Part shown: in pieces, positions 24,959-33,982 of the stretch
Layout: each line of letters begins with the position of its first letter
Numbering within the stretch: position 1 is the first letter of the stretch
Assembly: GCA_027621295.1 (NCBI GenBank)
Contig: JAQCBR010000014.1
Span: 1 to 51,133, forward strand
Source: Planctomycetota bacterium
GTDB lineage: Bacteria > Planctomycetota > UBA1135 > UBA2386
DNA: 51,133 nucleotides
Reading direction: 5' to 3'
Made by a program: the position numbers and the translations under genes
Notes under the pieces: model-generated
What the model saw: the letters and a program-made list of their open reading frames with translations, nothing else
Databases searched by the model: none
Told to the model about the DNA's origin: nothing

Positions 24959-27139
24959 ATGAGAGCTTCGCTTCCGGCGATCGGTCTCGCCCTGCTCACC
25001 GCTGCTGCGGGAGCTGCGCCCCTGAGCGCCCAGACCGGCTCGCAGTGCCTCGCCACCCTCAACCCGTTCCTCTCCAACAACGGGGGGGCGGCCGGCGGCG
25101 CGGTCTACTTCGACATGACCGTCAGTTCAGCGATCGTCCTCACCGACGTGGTCTGCAACTTCGCTTCGACCTCGAGTGGCCTCCCGGTCGGAGTCGACGT
25201 CTATCTCACGCCCGGCACGTCGGTCGGCAACGAGGCCAACCCGGCGGCCTGGAACCAGATCGGTTCCGGCTCGGGGCTCGGCGCCGGTCAGGACCAGCGG
25301 TCGATCTGCACGCTGTCCGTGCCCGCCATCATCACGCCCGGCGCCTACGGTGTCGCCCTCGTCGCGGTGGGGACCTCGCACCGCTACACGAACGGCAACG
25401 GCGCCAACCAGTCGTACTCCGACAACTTCCTGTCGCTCCAGCTCGGCACTGCGACGAACGTGCCGTTCAGCGGCTCGCCGTTCTCGCCGCGCGTCGCGAA
25501 CATCGAGCTCTGCTACAACCCGGGCAACGGGCTGTTCCCGAACTTCAGCGCCACGCCGACGAGCGGATCCTCGCCGCTGACCGTTCAGTTCACGGACACG
25601 AGCTACACGTCCGACCCGGGCGGCATCCTGAACTGGGCCTGGGACTTCGACAACGACGGCAACGTCGACTCGACCCAGCAGAACCCCAGCCATACCTACA
25701 TCGCGGGTGGGTCCTACACCGTCACTCTCCTGACGATCGATGCGGTGAACGGGGCTCGCACGGAGACCAAGAACGACTTCGTCGTCGTCGACCCGATCAC
25801 CGTCGACTTCACGGCGAGCACGACGCTCGGCGCTGCGCCGCTGACCGTGCAGTTCACCGACACGACGGCCGGCAACCCGATCGCCTGGGCGTGGGACTTC
25901 GAGAGCGACGGCATCGTCGACTCGACGGCCCAGAACCCGACCTGGGTCTATGCGACCGGCGGGACCTACACGGTCACGCTGCAAGCGGCCAACGGCGCGA
26001 ACATCGCGTCCGAGGTCAAGGCCGACCTGATCACCGTCGTCGGTGCGACCAACAACACGGCGAGCGCGGACGTGCTCGAGTTCCAGTTCAACGAGCCGCG
26101 CGGTCAGACGATCGCGAACACCGCGAGCACGACCCTGGCGCCGCTGTCCTCGACCGTGTCGGTCGCCAACTGGCAGGGCGATGCTGGCCGCACGGGCTGG
26201 CAGGGCAACGAGCCGGGCTTCGGCGCGCTCGCCGCGCAGCCTGCGGGCGGCGTCGGCGTCTCGACCGGCTTCTCGCCGAACCTCGCGAACGTCACGGTGA
26301 TGTGGTGGCAGCGGATGCAGACCGCGCCGGGCACGGCGCTGGCCTACAACTTCGGAGGCCCCGGTGCACAGATGCGCTGCTTCACCGGCGGCGTCGCCGG
26401 CACCGGCCTCTGGTACCGCGGCACCGCGATCGGTGACATCAAGACGATCGGGTCGGTGCAGGGCGCGCCGGGAGTGTGGCAGCACGTTGCGCTGAGCATC
26501 GACGACGTGACCGGCACCGCCGACTGGTACATCGACGGCGTCCTCGACTCGTCGACGGCCTTCACGCCGGGAACCCACGTGATGACCAACTCGGACTTCA
26601 CGATCGGCTACCACACGGCGGCGACCAGCGGCATGGGGCTCCACTACGACGTGGACGACTTCCGGCTCTACGGCAACGCGCTGACCGCGGGGGACATCCA
26701 GCTCGCGATGATGCAGGAGAGCCCGACGTTCTCCTCGTTCGGTGCGGGCTGCGCGGGTCCGAGCGGTGGTGCGCCCTCGGTCACCTCGTCGGGTGGCGCG
26801 CCGCGCGTCGGCAACGCCAGCTTCACGCTCGACGTGGCCGGCATGGAGCCGGGCCGTCCGGCGGTCCTGGCTCTCGGCGGCCTCGTCGTCGCGGGCGGTG
26901 CACTGCCTGCAGACGTCAGCTTCCTGCTCGGGACGGGCTGCCAGATCGAGGTCGCCCAGGACGTCGCGGGCATCCTCGGCAACGGCTCGGGGAGCGCCTC
27001 GCTGCCGCTCGGCATCCCGAACAACGTGCTGCTGGCAGGTGCCCACCTCTACGGCCAGGTGCTGGTGGTCGGCAGCGGCTTCTCGCTGCCCTTCGCGGGC
27101 GCGCTGTCGCCGGCGATCGACATCAACGTCCAGCTGTGA
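24959..27139 (+). CDS. Secreted PKD-PKD-LamG protein with shared C-terminal domain
   Basis: 726 residues; start supported by AGGAG 8 bp upstream. The signal peptide runs to about residue 25 (AAPLSAQ). An N-terminal beta domain (30-180) is followed by two PKD domains (about 185-275 and 277-360; APLTVQFTDT, WAWDFDNDGNVDS and WAWDFESDGIVDS, GGSYTVTL and GGTYTVTL). A concanavalin/LamG-like domain covers about 365-585 (VWQHVALSIDD, ADWYIDGVLDSS, DVDDFRLYGNAL). The last 130 residues begin FGAGCAGPSGG and form the shared C-terminal module. PKD and LamG domains bind glycans or proteins, so an adhesin or matrix protein is likely; no enzyme domain is seen. Confidence 0.93.
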   Translation: MRASLPAIGLALLTAAAGAAPLSAQTGSQCLATLNPFLSNNGGAAGGAVYFDMTVSSAIVLTDVVCNFASTSSGLPVGVDVYLTPGTSVGNEANPAAWNQIGSGSGLGAGQDQRSICTLSVPAIITPGAYGVALVAVGTSHRYTNGNGANQSYSDNFLSLQLGTATNVPFSGSPFSPRVANIELCYNPGNGLFPNFSATPTSGSSPLTVQFTDTSYTSDPGGILNWAWDFDNDGNVDSTQQNPSHTYIAGGSYTVTLLTIDAVNGARTETKNDFVVVDPITVDFTASTTLGAAPLTVQFTDTTAGNPIAWAWDFESDGIVDSTAQNPTWVYATGGTYTVTLQAANGANIASEVKADLITVVGATNNTASADVLEFQFNEPRGQTIANTASTTLAPLSSTVSVANWQGDAGRTGWQGNEPGFGALAAQPAGGVGVSTGFSPNLANVTVMWWQRMQTAPGTALAYNFGGPGAQMRCFTGGVAGTGLWYRGTAIGDIKTIGSVQGAPGVWQHVALSIDDVTGTADWYIDGVLDSSTAFTPGTHVMTNSDFTIGYHTAATSGMGLHYDVDDFRLYGNALTAGDIQLAMMQESPTFSSFGAGCAGPSGGAPSVTSSGGAPRVGNASFTLDVAGMEPGRPAVLALGGLVVAGGALPADVSFLLGTGCQIEVAQDVAGILGNGSGSASLPLGIPNNVLLAGAHLYGQVLVVGSGFSLPFAGALSPAIDINVQL

Positions 27140-27222
27140 CAGGCCGCGAGCCGTTCGGCTTGACGGCGTCCGTCGGCATCGGCTGACGGGCGCCGTTCTC
27201 GTTCGGGGGACTGCGAGCGGGG

Positions 27223-29454
27223 ATGATGCGAACCATGCGTCGCCCGTTCGCTCTCTCGCTCATCCTCGTCCTCGCCCTCCCGAGTGCGGCGCCGAGGGGC
27301 CAGTCTCCGCTGGAGGCGTGGCAGGCACGTCGTGACCTGGACCAGGCCTCTCCGTTCGCCGACGTCGCCTGGCGCACCCTCGGCCCTGCGTTCTGTGGGG
27401 GACGGGTCGAGTCGATCGCGGTGAGTCCTGATGACCCGCGCACGATCTACGTCGCGCCCGGCTCGGGGAATCTGTGGCGGACTCGGGATGGTGGAACGAC
27501 CTGGACCCCGCTGTTCGAGCACGAAGCTACGTGCGCGATCGGTCACGTCGCGATCACGCCGAGCGACCCGGACACCCTCTGGGTCGGGACCGGGGAGGCG
27601 CACCTCGGTGGCGTTTCGTTCGACGGCTGCGGCGTCTACCGCTCCAGCGACGGCGGTGAGACGTGGCAGCATGCCGGACTGGAAGAGGTCGGGCGCATCG
27701 GGAAGGTGCTGCCGCACCCGGAGGACCCGAATCAGGTCATCGTGGCGGCGATCGCACCCCGTGCCGGGGCGGGTGCGGACGCCCAGGGTGTGTTCCGGAC
27801 CCGGGACGGTGGTGGCGAATGGGAGGCCGTGCTCTCCCTGCCCTCGGGCGTGGCCGCGATCGATCTCGTCCGGGTCGCGGACGATCCCGATCAGCTCCTC
27901 GTGGCAACCTGGGACCGGCGCGGCGGGGACCGGAGCGGTGTCCATCGCACCGTCGACGGTGGCAGTACCTGGCAGCGCGTCGGTGAGGACCAGGGGCTGC
28001 CCGTGGGCACGTTCATCGAGCGAGTCGCGGTCGGGGTGTCTGCCTCGAGTCCTGCGGTCGCCTACGCGCTGCTCGTCGACCAACGCAAGCCCGGTGAAGG
28101 TCGCTACGGAGTCGGTGGCGCGGTCTACCGCTCGGAGGACCGCGGTGCTTCGTGGTCCCGGTGCCACGAGGACTACCTGCCGACCTACGTGGGCTGGGAC
28201 TTCTGCGACGTCGTCGTCGCCCCGGACGACCCGGACACGATCTTCGTCTGCGGGATGAAGCTGATCGTCTCTCGCGACGGTGGCGCGACCTGGGCCGAGG
28301 TCCGCGAGAGCGTCGAACGCGCGATTCCGTTCGGTGCGCGCGGTGTCGACACGGACTCGATCCTGCACCTCGACGCGCACGACCTCTGGATCGATCCGCG
28401 GAACGGGGATCGACTCCTCCTCGGCAACGACGGCGGACTGTTCGAGTCGCTCGACCGTGGCGCGACGTGGAAGCACCACAACACGCTGCCCATCGCCGAG
28501 TTCTACACCGTCCACGTCGAGCAGGGTGCGGCGCGGCCCTTCCTGGTCTGGGGCGGCACGCAGGACAACGCCTCGGTGGTCGGACCCGCGGTCGCTCTCG
28601 GCGAGGGTGGCCAGGGCGCATGGCGTCACGTGTTCCTGGATCGCTGGGCGGGCGGCGATGGGTTCGCGACGTTCCCCGACCCGAGCGACGCGGGCGTCGT
28701 CTACTTCGAGCACCAGAACGGCGACATGCGCCGGAAGACCGTCGCGGGGTCGACGCTCTCCGGCGTCGACGACGTGCGCATCCGGCCGAGAGGGCGTGAT
28801 CTCGCGTTCGCGTGGAACGCTCCCCTGTTCGCCTCGGCCCACTCTCAGAAGCGTCTCTACTGCGCCGCCCAGCACGTCTTCCGTTCGGACGACCGCGGCG
28901 ACAGCTGGGAGAGGATCGGCGACGACGTGGGCGAGGGTCGCTCGATCGTCACGCTGGTCGAGTCTCCGATGCGCAGCGGCCTGCTCTACGCCGGGCGAGC
29001 CGACGGACGCGTGCGTGCGACCGGGGACGACGGCGCCAGCTGGTCCCCTGCGGCGGCGCTCCCGCGGGGCGAGCTCCATCGTCTCGTCGCCTCGCGGCAC
29101 GTCGTCGACCGGGTGTTCGCGTGTCTGGGTGGGCGAGGCGCGCGCGGTCACGTCCTCGTGTCGGACGATCGCGGCGCATCCTGGCGAGACCTGTCGCAGG
29201 GGTTGCCTCCCGAGTCGGTGTACGTCCTCGTCGAGGACCCGCGCGATCGGCGCGTCGTCTACGTCGGCACGGCTGGCGGAGTGCTCGTGTCGACGGACGA
29301 GGGGAAGACCTGGGTCTCGCTGTCGACCCGGCTTCCGACGGCGATCGTGATGGATCTCGCGTTCCAGGAGTCCGCGACGGAGCTCGTCGCCGCGACCCAC
29401 GGGCGCGGGCTCTTCATGGCCAACGTGGCTCGCGTCCGGCCGTCGACGCGCTGA
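27223..29454 (+). CDS. Secreted sortilin/BNR-type beta-propeller protein (paralogue 1)
   Basis: 743 residues; ATGs at 27223, 27226 and 27235 are all possible, and the N-terminus then carries a signal peptide (RRPFALSLILVLALPSAAP). The protein is a chain of BNR/Asp-box and VPS10-like blades (S-x-D-x-G-x-T-W), for example TRDGGTTW, SSDGGETW, TVDGGSTW, SEDRGASW and STDEGKTW. They fit one large or two stacked propellers. The segment WGGTQDNAS matches AGQQDNTT in the 999-residue protein at 42071. Likely exported; ligand or glycosidase activity unknown, and no sialidase catalytic residues were recognised. Confidence 0.9.
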   Translation: MMRTMRRPFALSLILVLALPSAAPRGQSPLEAWQARRDLDQASPFADVAWRTLGPAFCGGRVESIAVSPDDPRTIYVAPGSGNLWRTRDGGTTWTPLFEHEATCAIGHVAITPSDPDTLWVGTGEAHLGGVSFDGCGVYRSSDGGETWQHAGLEEVGRIGKVLPHPEDPNQVIVAAIAPRAGAGADAQGVFRTRDGGGEWEAVLSLPSGVAAIDLVRVADDPDQLLVATWDRRGGDRSGVHRTVDGGSTWQRVGEDQGLPVGTFIERVAVGVSASSPAVAYALLVDQRKPGEGRYGVGGAVYRSEDRGASWSRCHEDYLPTYVGWDFCDVVVAPDDPDTIFVCGMKLIVSRDGGATWAEVRESVERAIPFGARGVDTDSILHLDAHDLWIDPRNGDRLLLGNDGGLFESLDRGATWKHHNTLPIAEFYTVHVEQGAARPFLVWGGTQDNASVVGPAVALGEGGQGAWRHVFLDRWAGGDGFATFPDPSDAGVVYFEHQNGDMRRKTVAGSTLSGVDDVRIRPRGRDLAFAWNAPLFASAHSQKRLYCAAQHVFRSDDRGDSWERIGDDVGEGRSIVTLVESPMRSGLLYAGRADGRVRATGDDGASWSPAAALPRGELHRLVASRHVVDRVFACLGGRGARGHVLVSDDRGASWRDLSQGLPPESVYVLVEDPRDRRVVYVGTAGGVLVSTDEGKTWVSLSTRLPTAIVMDLAFQESATELVAATHGRGLFMANVARVRPSTR

Positions 29455-29504
29455 CCCTGCCGCTTTGTCGACGCCCCGCGAGGCGGGCAAGACGCGCCAT
29501 CTCG

Positions 29505-30821
29505 CTACTTCGTCTCGTCGTCGTCCGCGAGCTGACGGAACTTCTCGGCCATCGTCGGGTTCTTCCGGGTCAGCTTCTTGATGGTCACGTCCTGCGCCTT
29601 GTCGTTGGCGAGCCGCAGGTTCCGGTCGGCGCCGAGCAGCGCGTCCTTCGTCTTCTGGAGATGGTCGATGGACTTGTCGATCTCGTCGATCGCGGTCTGG
29701 AACCGGCGTGAGGCGAGGTCGTAGTTCTTGGCGAACGCCGTCTTGAAGGCGTCGAGGTCGCTCTCGAAGGTCGTGATGTCGATGTTCTGCGCCTTCACCA
29801 GCGCGAGTTCGCTCTTGTAGGCCAGTGCGCCCAGCGCGGCGTTGCGGAGCAGCGTGATCATCGGGATGAAGAACTGGGGCCGGATCACGTACATCTTCGG
29901 GTAGCGGTGTGAGACGTCGACGATCCCGCTGTTGTAGAGCTCGCTGTCGGACTCGAGCAGCGAGACGAGGACCGCGTACTCGCAGTCCTTCTCGTTCCGG
30001 TCCTTGTCGAGCTCCTTGAAGAAGTCCTCGTTGCGCTTCTTCGTGGCCGTGGTGTCGGCTTCGTTCTTCATCTCGAACATGATCGAGACGATTTCGACGC
30101 CGTCCTCGCTCCGGTCCCGGAAGATGAAGTCGCCCTTGCTGCCCGAGCGTGCGTCGTTGTCCTTCTCGAAGTAGGCGCGCGGGAACGCCGTCGCGCGGAT
30201 CTGGTTGAACGCCGTCTCGCAGTGCTGTTCGAGCGTCTCGCCGAGCATCTTCGTCGACAGCCTCGCGCGCATCTCCTTCAGGCGTTCGATCGCGTCGTCG
30301 CGGTCCTTGATCTGCGTCTCGTACTTGTCCTTGAGCGCCTTCTCGGCGAGCTCCTTCTCGAGGACGCTGCGCTCGAGCTTCCCGGCCAGCTCGTCGCGTT
30401 GCTTCTCGACCTCACCGACGGCCTCCCTGACCGCGAGTTGCCGGGCGGTCGCAGAGGCCTCGAGCTTCGCGCGTAGATCCTGGATCTGCAGGTCCCGGGC
30501 CGAGGCGGCTGATTCGAGTGCCTTCTGCGCTTCGGACTGCGCGAGCTCCAGTGCAGCTGCGCTCTCACGCCGCAGGGCTTCGAGATCCTGGATGGCCCTG
30601 TCGCGGCTCCGCTCCGCCTCGTCCAGCGACTGCTTGATCGAGAGCTCCTTCGCCAGTTCGGCCTTCTCCACGCGGGCGAGCGCCTCGCGCTCGGCGAGCT
30701 CGAGTCGCTCGTGGAGCTGCTTGTCGAACTCCTCGTCACGGACCTGCTTCAGGATGTCCGCATAGCCGGTCTCGTCGACCTGGAACGCCTTCCCACAGTT
30801 CGGACAGATGATGTCACGCAT
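29505..30821 (-). CDS. DUF2130 family protein with N-terminal zinc finger and coiled coil
   Basis: 438 residues, no signal peptide. It starts [17 protein letters not shown] with a CPNC half zinc finger, then about 170 residues of Glu/Lys/Arg-rich coiled coil. The DUF2130 domain follows from about residue 200 ([63 protein letters not shown]). G-D-F followed by E-M-K resembles the D...ExK core of the PD-(D/E)xK nuclease fold; this is my inference from the motif. Widespread in bacteria, function not established. Its start is divergent from the sulfatase. Confidence 0.92.
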   Translation of the reverse strand: MRDIICPNCGKAFQVDETGYADILKQVRDEEFDKQLHERLELAEREALARVEKAELAKELSIKQSLDEAERSRDRAIQDLEALRRESAAALELAQSEAQKALESAASARDLQIQDLRAKLEASATARQLAVREAVGEVEKQRDELAGKLERSVLEKELAEKALKDKYETQIKDRDDAIERLKEMRARLSTKMLGETLEQHCETAFNQIRATAFPRAYFEKDNDARSGSKGDFIFRDRSEDGVEIVSIMFEMKNEADTTATKKRNEDFFKELDKDRNEKDCEYAVLVSLLESDSELYNSGIVDVSHRYPKMYVIRPQFFIPMITLLRNAALGALAYKSELALVKAQNIDITTFESDLDAFKTAFAKNYDLASRRFQTAIDEIDKSIDHLQKTKDALLGADRNLRLANDKAQDVTIKKLTRKNPTMAEKFRQLADDDETK

Positions 30822-30943
30822 GGCTCACCTCGGGCGAGCACGCTAGGTGCTCTCCGGGACGGATGCCAGGAGGCGCGATGTCGTGCGTCACCGGCAATTC
30901 GGCGGAGATCCTCTCCGTGTTCCGCCGTACGGTGTCCGGCGCC

Positions 30944-32527
30944 GTGAAGACCCTCCACACCCTCGCCGCCGCTCTCGTCTCCATCGGGCTTGCCGCCCAG
31001 GAGCGAGCCCAGCGTCCGAACATCCTCTTCGTCTTCTCCGACGACCACGCCCCGCACGCGATCGGCGCCTACGGCGGACCGCTCGCTGCGCTCGACCCGA
31101 CGCCGAACATCGACCGGCTCGCCGGGCAGGGGATGTTGTTCCGCCGCAGCTACTGCACGAACTCGCTCTGCGGCCCGAGCCGGGCGGTGATCCTGACCGG
31201 CAAGCACAGCCACGTGAACGGCTTCCGGCAGAACGGCGACAAGTTCGACGGCGACCAGCAGACGTTCCCGAAGCTGCTCCGTGCGGCCGGCTACTCGACT
31301 GCGCTGATCGGCAAGTGGCACCTGAACTCCGACCCGCAGGGGTTCGACCACTGGGACGTGCTGCCCGGCCAGGGCGACTACTACAACCCGGTGCTGATCC
31401 GGGAGTCGGGTCGGCGCCAGGTCGAGGGCTACGTGACCGACGTGGTGACCGATCTGGCGATCGACTGGCTCGACGGGGGCCGGGATCCAGACAAGCCGTT
31501 CCTGCTGATGTGCCAGCACAAGGCTCCGCACCGGAACTGGATGCCGCCGCAGCGTCACCTCGACCTCTACGACGACATCGAGATCCCGGAGCCGGACACG
31601 CTGTTCGACGCAGCCGAGGACAACGCGAGCCCGGCCCGGCACCACGAGATGAGCGTCGAGAACGAGCTCAACCTCGTCTACGACCTGTTCGTCGAGCCGG
31701 ACGCCGACTTCGACCCGAAGGCGGGCAAGTCGAAGGACGGCTCGGGCTTCCGCAACCTCGGGAAGATGACGGAGGTGCAGCGCGCGGCGTGGGACGCGGC
31801 CTACCGCGGCGAGAACGAGGCGTTCCGCGCGGCGAACCTCTCGGGCGACGATCTCGTACGTTGGAAGTACCAGCGCTACATGAAGAACTACCTCCGCTGC
31901 GTCCGCGGCGTCGACGACAGCGTCGGCCGCCTCGTCCGCTACCTGGAGGAGAAGGGCCTCGCCGACAACACGGTCGTCGTCTACGCGTCCGACCAGGGCT
32001 TCTACCTCGGCGACCACGGCATGTACGACAAGCGGTGGGCATACGAGGAGTCGATGAGCATGCCGCTCGTCGTCCGCTGGCCGGGCCAGACCGCCGCGGC
32101 GAGCGAGGACCGCCACCTCGTCCAGAACCTCGACTACGCGTCGACCTTCCTGGAGATGGCCGGCGTGCCGATTCCCGACGACCTCCAGGGGCGCTCCCTG
32201 GTCCCGCTGCTCCGCGGGGAAGCCCCCGAGGACTGGCGCGACGCGATCTACTACCACTACCACGAGTACCCGTCGGTCCACATGGTCGCGCGGCAGGTCG
32301 CGGTCCGGACCGAGCGCTACAAGCTGATCCGCTTCTACCAGTTCGGTGAGTGGGAGCTCTACGACCTCGAAGAGGACCCGGACGAGCTCCACAACGTGTT
32401 CGGCGATCCGCGCTACCTGACCGTGGGCACCGAACTCGCGGTCCGGCTCGGCCAGCTCCAGCAGCAGTACGGCGACGAGGCCGACATGCGGACGATGCCC
32501 GCCGACTGGCGCGCGAAGTTCCGCTGA
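30944..32527 (+). CDS. Secreted Cys-type sulfatase
   Basis: 527 residues from the GTG at 30944, chosen because the signal peptide (VKTLHTLAAALVSIGLAAQ) begins there; an ATG at 30878 would add 22 residues. The formylglycine site is CGPSR (Cys76), the C-x-P-S-R motif that needs FGE or anSME maturation. Metal ligands are in the FSDDHA segment near the N-terminus and in ASDQGFYLGDHGMYDKR. LIGKWHL is present as well. It removes sulfate esters, probably from polysaccharide; the substrate cannot be assigned (S1 family). No maturase gene is in the window. Confidence 0.93.
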   Translation: MKTLHTLAAALVSIGLAAQERAQRPNILFVFSDDHAPHAIGAYGGPLAALDPTPNIDRLAGQGMLFRRSYCTNSLCGPSRAVILTGKHSHVNGFRQNGDKFDGDQQTFPKLLRAAGYSTALIGKWHLNSDPQGFDHWDVLPGQGDYYNPVLIRESGRRQVEGYVTDVVTDLAIDWLDGGRDPDKPFLLMCQHKAPHRNWMPPQRHLDLYDDIEIPEPDTLFDAAEDNASPARHHEMSVENELNLVYDLFVEPDADFDPKAGKSKDGSGFRNLGKMTEVQRAAWDAAYRGENEAFRAANLSGDDLVRWKYQRYMKNYLRCVRGVDDSVGRLVRYLEEKGLADNTVVVYASDQGFYLGDHGMYDKRWAYEESMSMPLVVRWPGQTAAASEDRHLVQNLDYASTFLEMAGVPIPDDLQGRSLVPLLRGEAPEDWRDAIYYHYHEYPSVHMVARQVAVRTERYKLIRFYQFGEWELYDLEEDPDELHNVFGDPRYLTVGTELAVRLGQLQQQYGDEADMRTMPADWRAKFR

Positions 32528-32560
32528 CGCGCGCGGCGCCCGCCGCCGCTCGCCCCTGGG

Positions 32561-33769
32561 TCAGCGCGCCCGGATCGCCCAGCTCGACTCGCCGAGCGTG
32601 GTGTCGAAGCTCCCGTCGACGACCGCCCAGCGGAGGGCGGAGCCGTCTGCTGCGGACTCCGGAGCCTCGGGGAGCTCGTCGGCGTTCGGCCACCTGCCGA
32701 GCTGCCGCCACAGCGCCAGGACCCGGGCGCCGAACTGCGTGAGCGCCCACTTGTCCTCCCAGTGCAGGACGCGCTCCAGGATGCTGCTGTTGGCGGTGAC
32801 GAGGAGCTTCGCGATCGGCCCCGCGTCCTCGAGGAACGCGTCCTCCCTGGTCCGGAGCGCCGCGACCGCGTCCCGGTCGATGCGGCTCGCGAGGTCCACC
32901 GCCTCGAGCTGGAGCCTGAGGACCCGGGCGAGGTCCAGCTTCATCGCGGCTCCCGTCGGCATGAGTCCGAAGCCCTGGCCGGCCCGCTCGACCTCCGCGA
33001 AGACGTCCTTCGTGACCGTCCGGTAGAACGCGGCCTCGGTCGCCAGCGCGGCGGAGAACTCGGGCCGGACGTCGACCGCCGGGATCGCGTTCGCCAGCTC
33101 GAGCGGGGCCTCGGCGCGCTCCATCAGGTGCCGGAGCTCGGTGGCGGCCGCGTCCAGGCAGGCGAGCCGACACAACTGCTCGATGGGGCGGGGCACTTCG
33201 CGGAGGCTCTCGCCCAGGGCGACCAGCGCGCTGACCTCTTGGAGGGCGGCCGGCAGGTGGCCCGCGAGGCGGCGCTGGTAGGCGCGGAGCTGGAACAGTT
33301 CGGCGACCTGCATGAACCCGAGCCCGGACGGCGTGTCCGGCCCGTCGTCCGTCCACCATTCGGAGTCGAACCGGAACCGTCGGAAGTCCCGGAGCGCCGT
33401 CTGGACAGGCAGCGCGAGGTGGCCGTGAGCGTCGAGGTAGCGGTCGACCTCCGCCGGGTCCTCGTAGCCATCGCCCTCGTCCAGAGGGATCGGTGACATG
33501 TCGTCGATCTCCCGGATGGCTGCCATCGCCGCCGTCAGTGCTGCTGCCCCGTTCTGCTCGGCGGGGACCGGGCCGTAGACCTCGTCCAGATAGGCGCCGA
33601 TCTCGGACAGGTCCTCGGGAAGGCCACGCGCCCGGACCTCGTCGCGGGCGGCCGCGAGCTCGGTGTCGGCGCGCGACTCCCAGTAGGAGCCGAGTGCGGC
33701 GATCGCGGCGACGGCGACCGCGATCAGTGCGGCGGCGGCGGCGAGCAGGCGTCGGGTCGGTCCGGTCAT
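32561..33769 (-). CDS. Membrane-anchored protein of unknown function
   Basis: 402 residues. One N-terminal membrane helix (about residues 8-27, Ala-rich) follows MTGPTRR; the rest would be outside the cytoplasm and largely helical. I recognise no family. A charged, Leu-rich region (about 140-300) has spaced helices such as [18 protein letters not shown] and [17 protein letters not shown]. The C-terminus ends in a small W-rich beta segment ([20 protein letters not shown]). It resembles, in shape only, planctomycetal proteins with one anchor and a helical domain. Convergent with the sulfatase (33 bp apart) and divergent from the glutamine synthetase. Confidence 0.78.
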   Translation of the reverse strand: MTGPTRRLLAAAAALIAVAVAAIAALGSYWESRADTELAAARDEVRARGLPEDLSEIGAYLDEVYGPVPAEQNGAAALTAAMAAIREIDDMSPIPLDEGDGYEDPAEVDRYLDAHGHLALPVQTALRDFRRFRFDSEWWTDDGPDTPSGLGFMQVAELFQLRAYQRRLAGHLPAALQEVSALVALGESLREVPRPIEQLCRLACLDAAATELRHLMERAEAPLELANAIPAVDVRPEFSAALATEAAFYRTVTKDVFAEVERAGQGFGLMPTGAAMKLDLARVLRLQLEAVDLASRIDRDAVAALRTREDAFLEDAGPIAKLLVTANSSILERVLHWEDKWALTQFGARVLALWRQLGRWPNADELPEAPESAADGSALRWAVVDGSFDTTLGESSWAIRAR

Positions 33770-33831
33770 CGGTGGGGGAGCTTAGCGGGGGCGGCGTCCG
33801 GCCCCCCGGGTGAGGCAGGGACAGGCCTGGG

Positions 33832-33916
33832 TGTGGATGCCTTTCCACAGCTCGGGGGGTGGGCGCCGCATGACTTTCCTGAAGGGTTCGAATCTCGCCG
33901 TGGAAGCCGATTCGAA
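33832..33916 (+). promoter_or_regulatory. Leader of glutamine synthetase with overlapping dyads
   Basis: Three pairings can be drawn upstream of the GSIII start (33983). TGTGGA with TCCACA (33832-33849) makes a 6-bp stem with a 6-nt loop. The same TTCCAC (33843-33848) can instead pair with GTGGAA at 33900-33905. TTCGAATC with GATTCGAA (33887-33916) forms an 8-bp stem whose loop would hold that GTGGAA. The first two exclude each other. Whether this region is transcribed is not known; it could equally be operator sites, as TTCGAA is itself a palindrome repeated 24 bp apart. No glnA-type riboswitch core was recognised. Confidence 0.4.
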
Positions 33917-33982
33917 GCGTCACTAACTTGCCCCGATCCGTACCCACCAGCTCCTCCCCTCTCGTTCTCGGAGCCCACGTCC

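Noticed and set aside
27150-27174. Short hairpins AGCCG/CGGCT and GACGG/CCGTC after the LamG gene as a terminator.
   Set aside because: Stems of five bp with two- and three-nt loops are common by chance at this GC content.
33841-33910. tRNA-like segment: GGTTCGAATC looks like a T-arm, and TTCCAC/GTGGAA could be an acceptor stem.
   Set aside because: The T-stem does not pair, no anticodon stem forms, and the D-arm has only three pairs. Treated as part of the glutamine synthetase leader.
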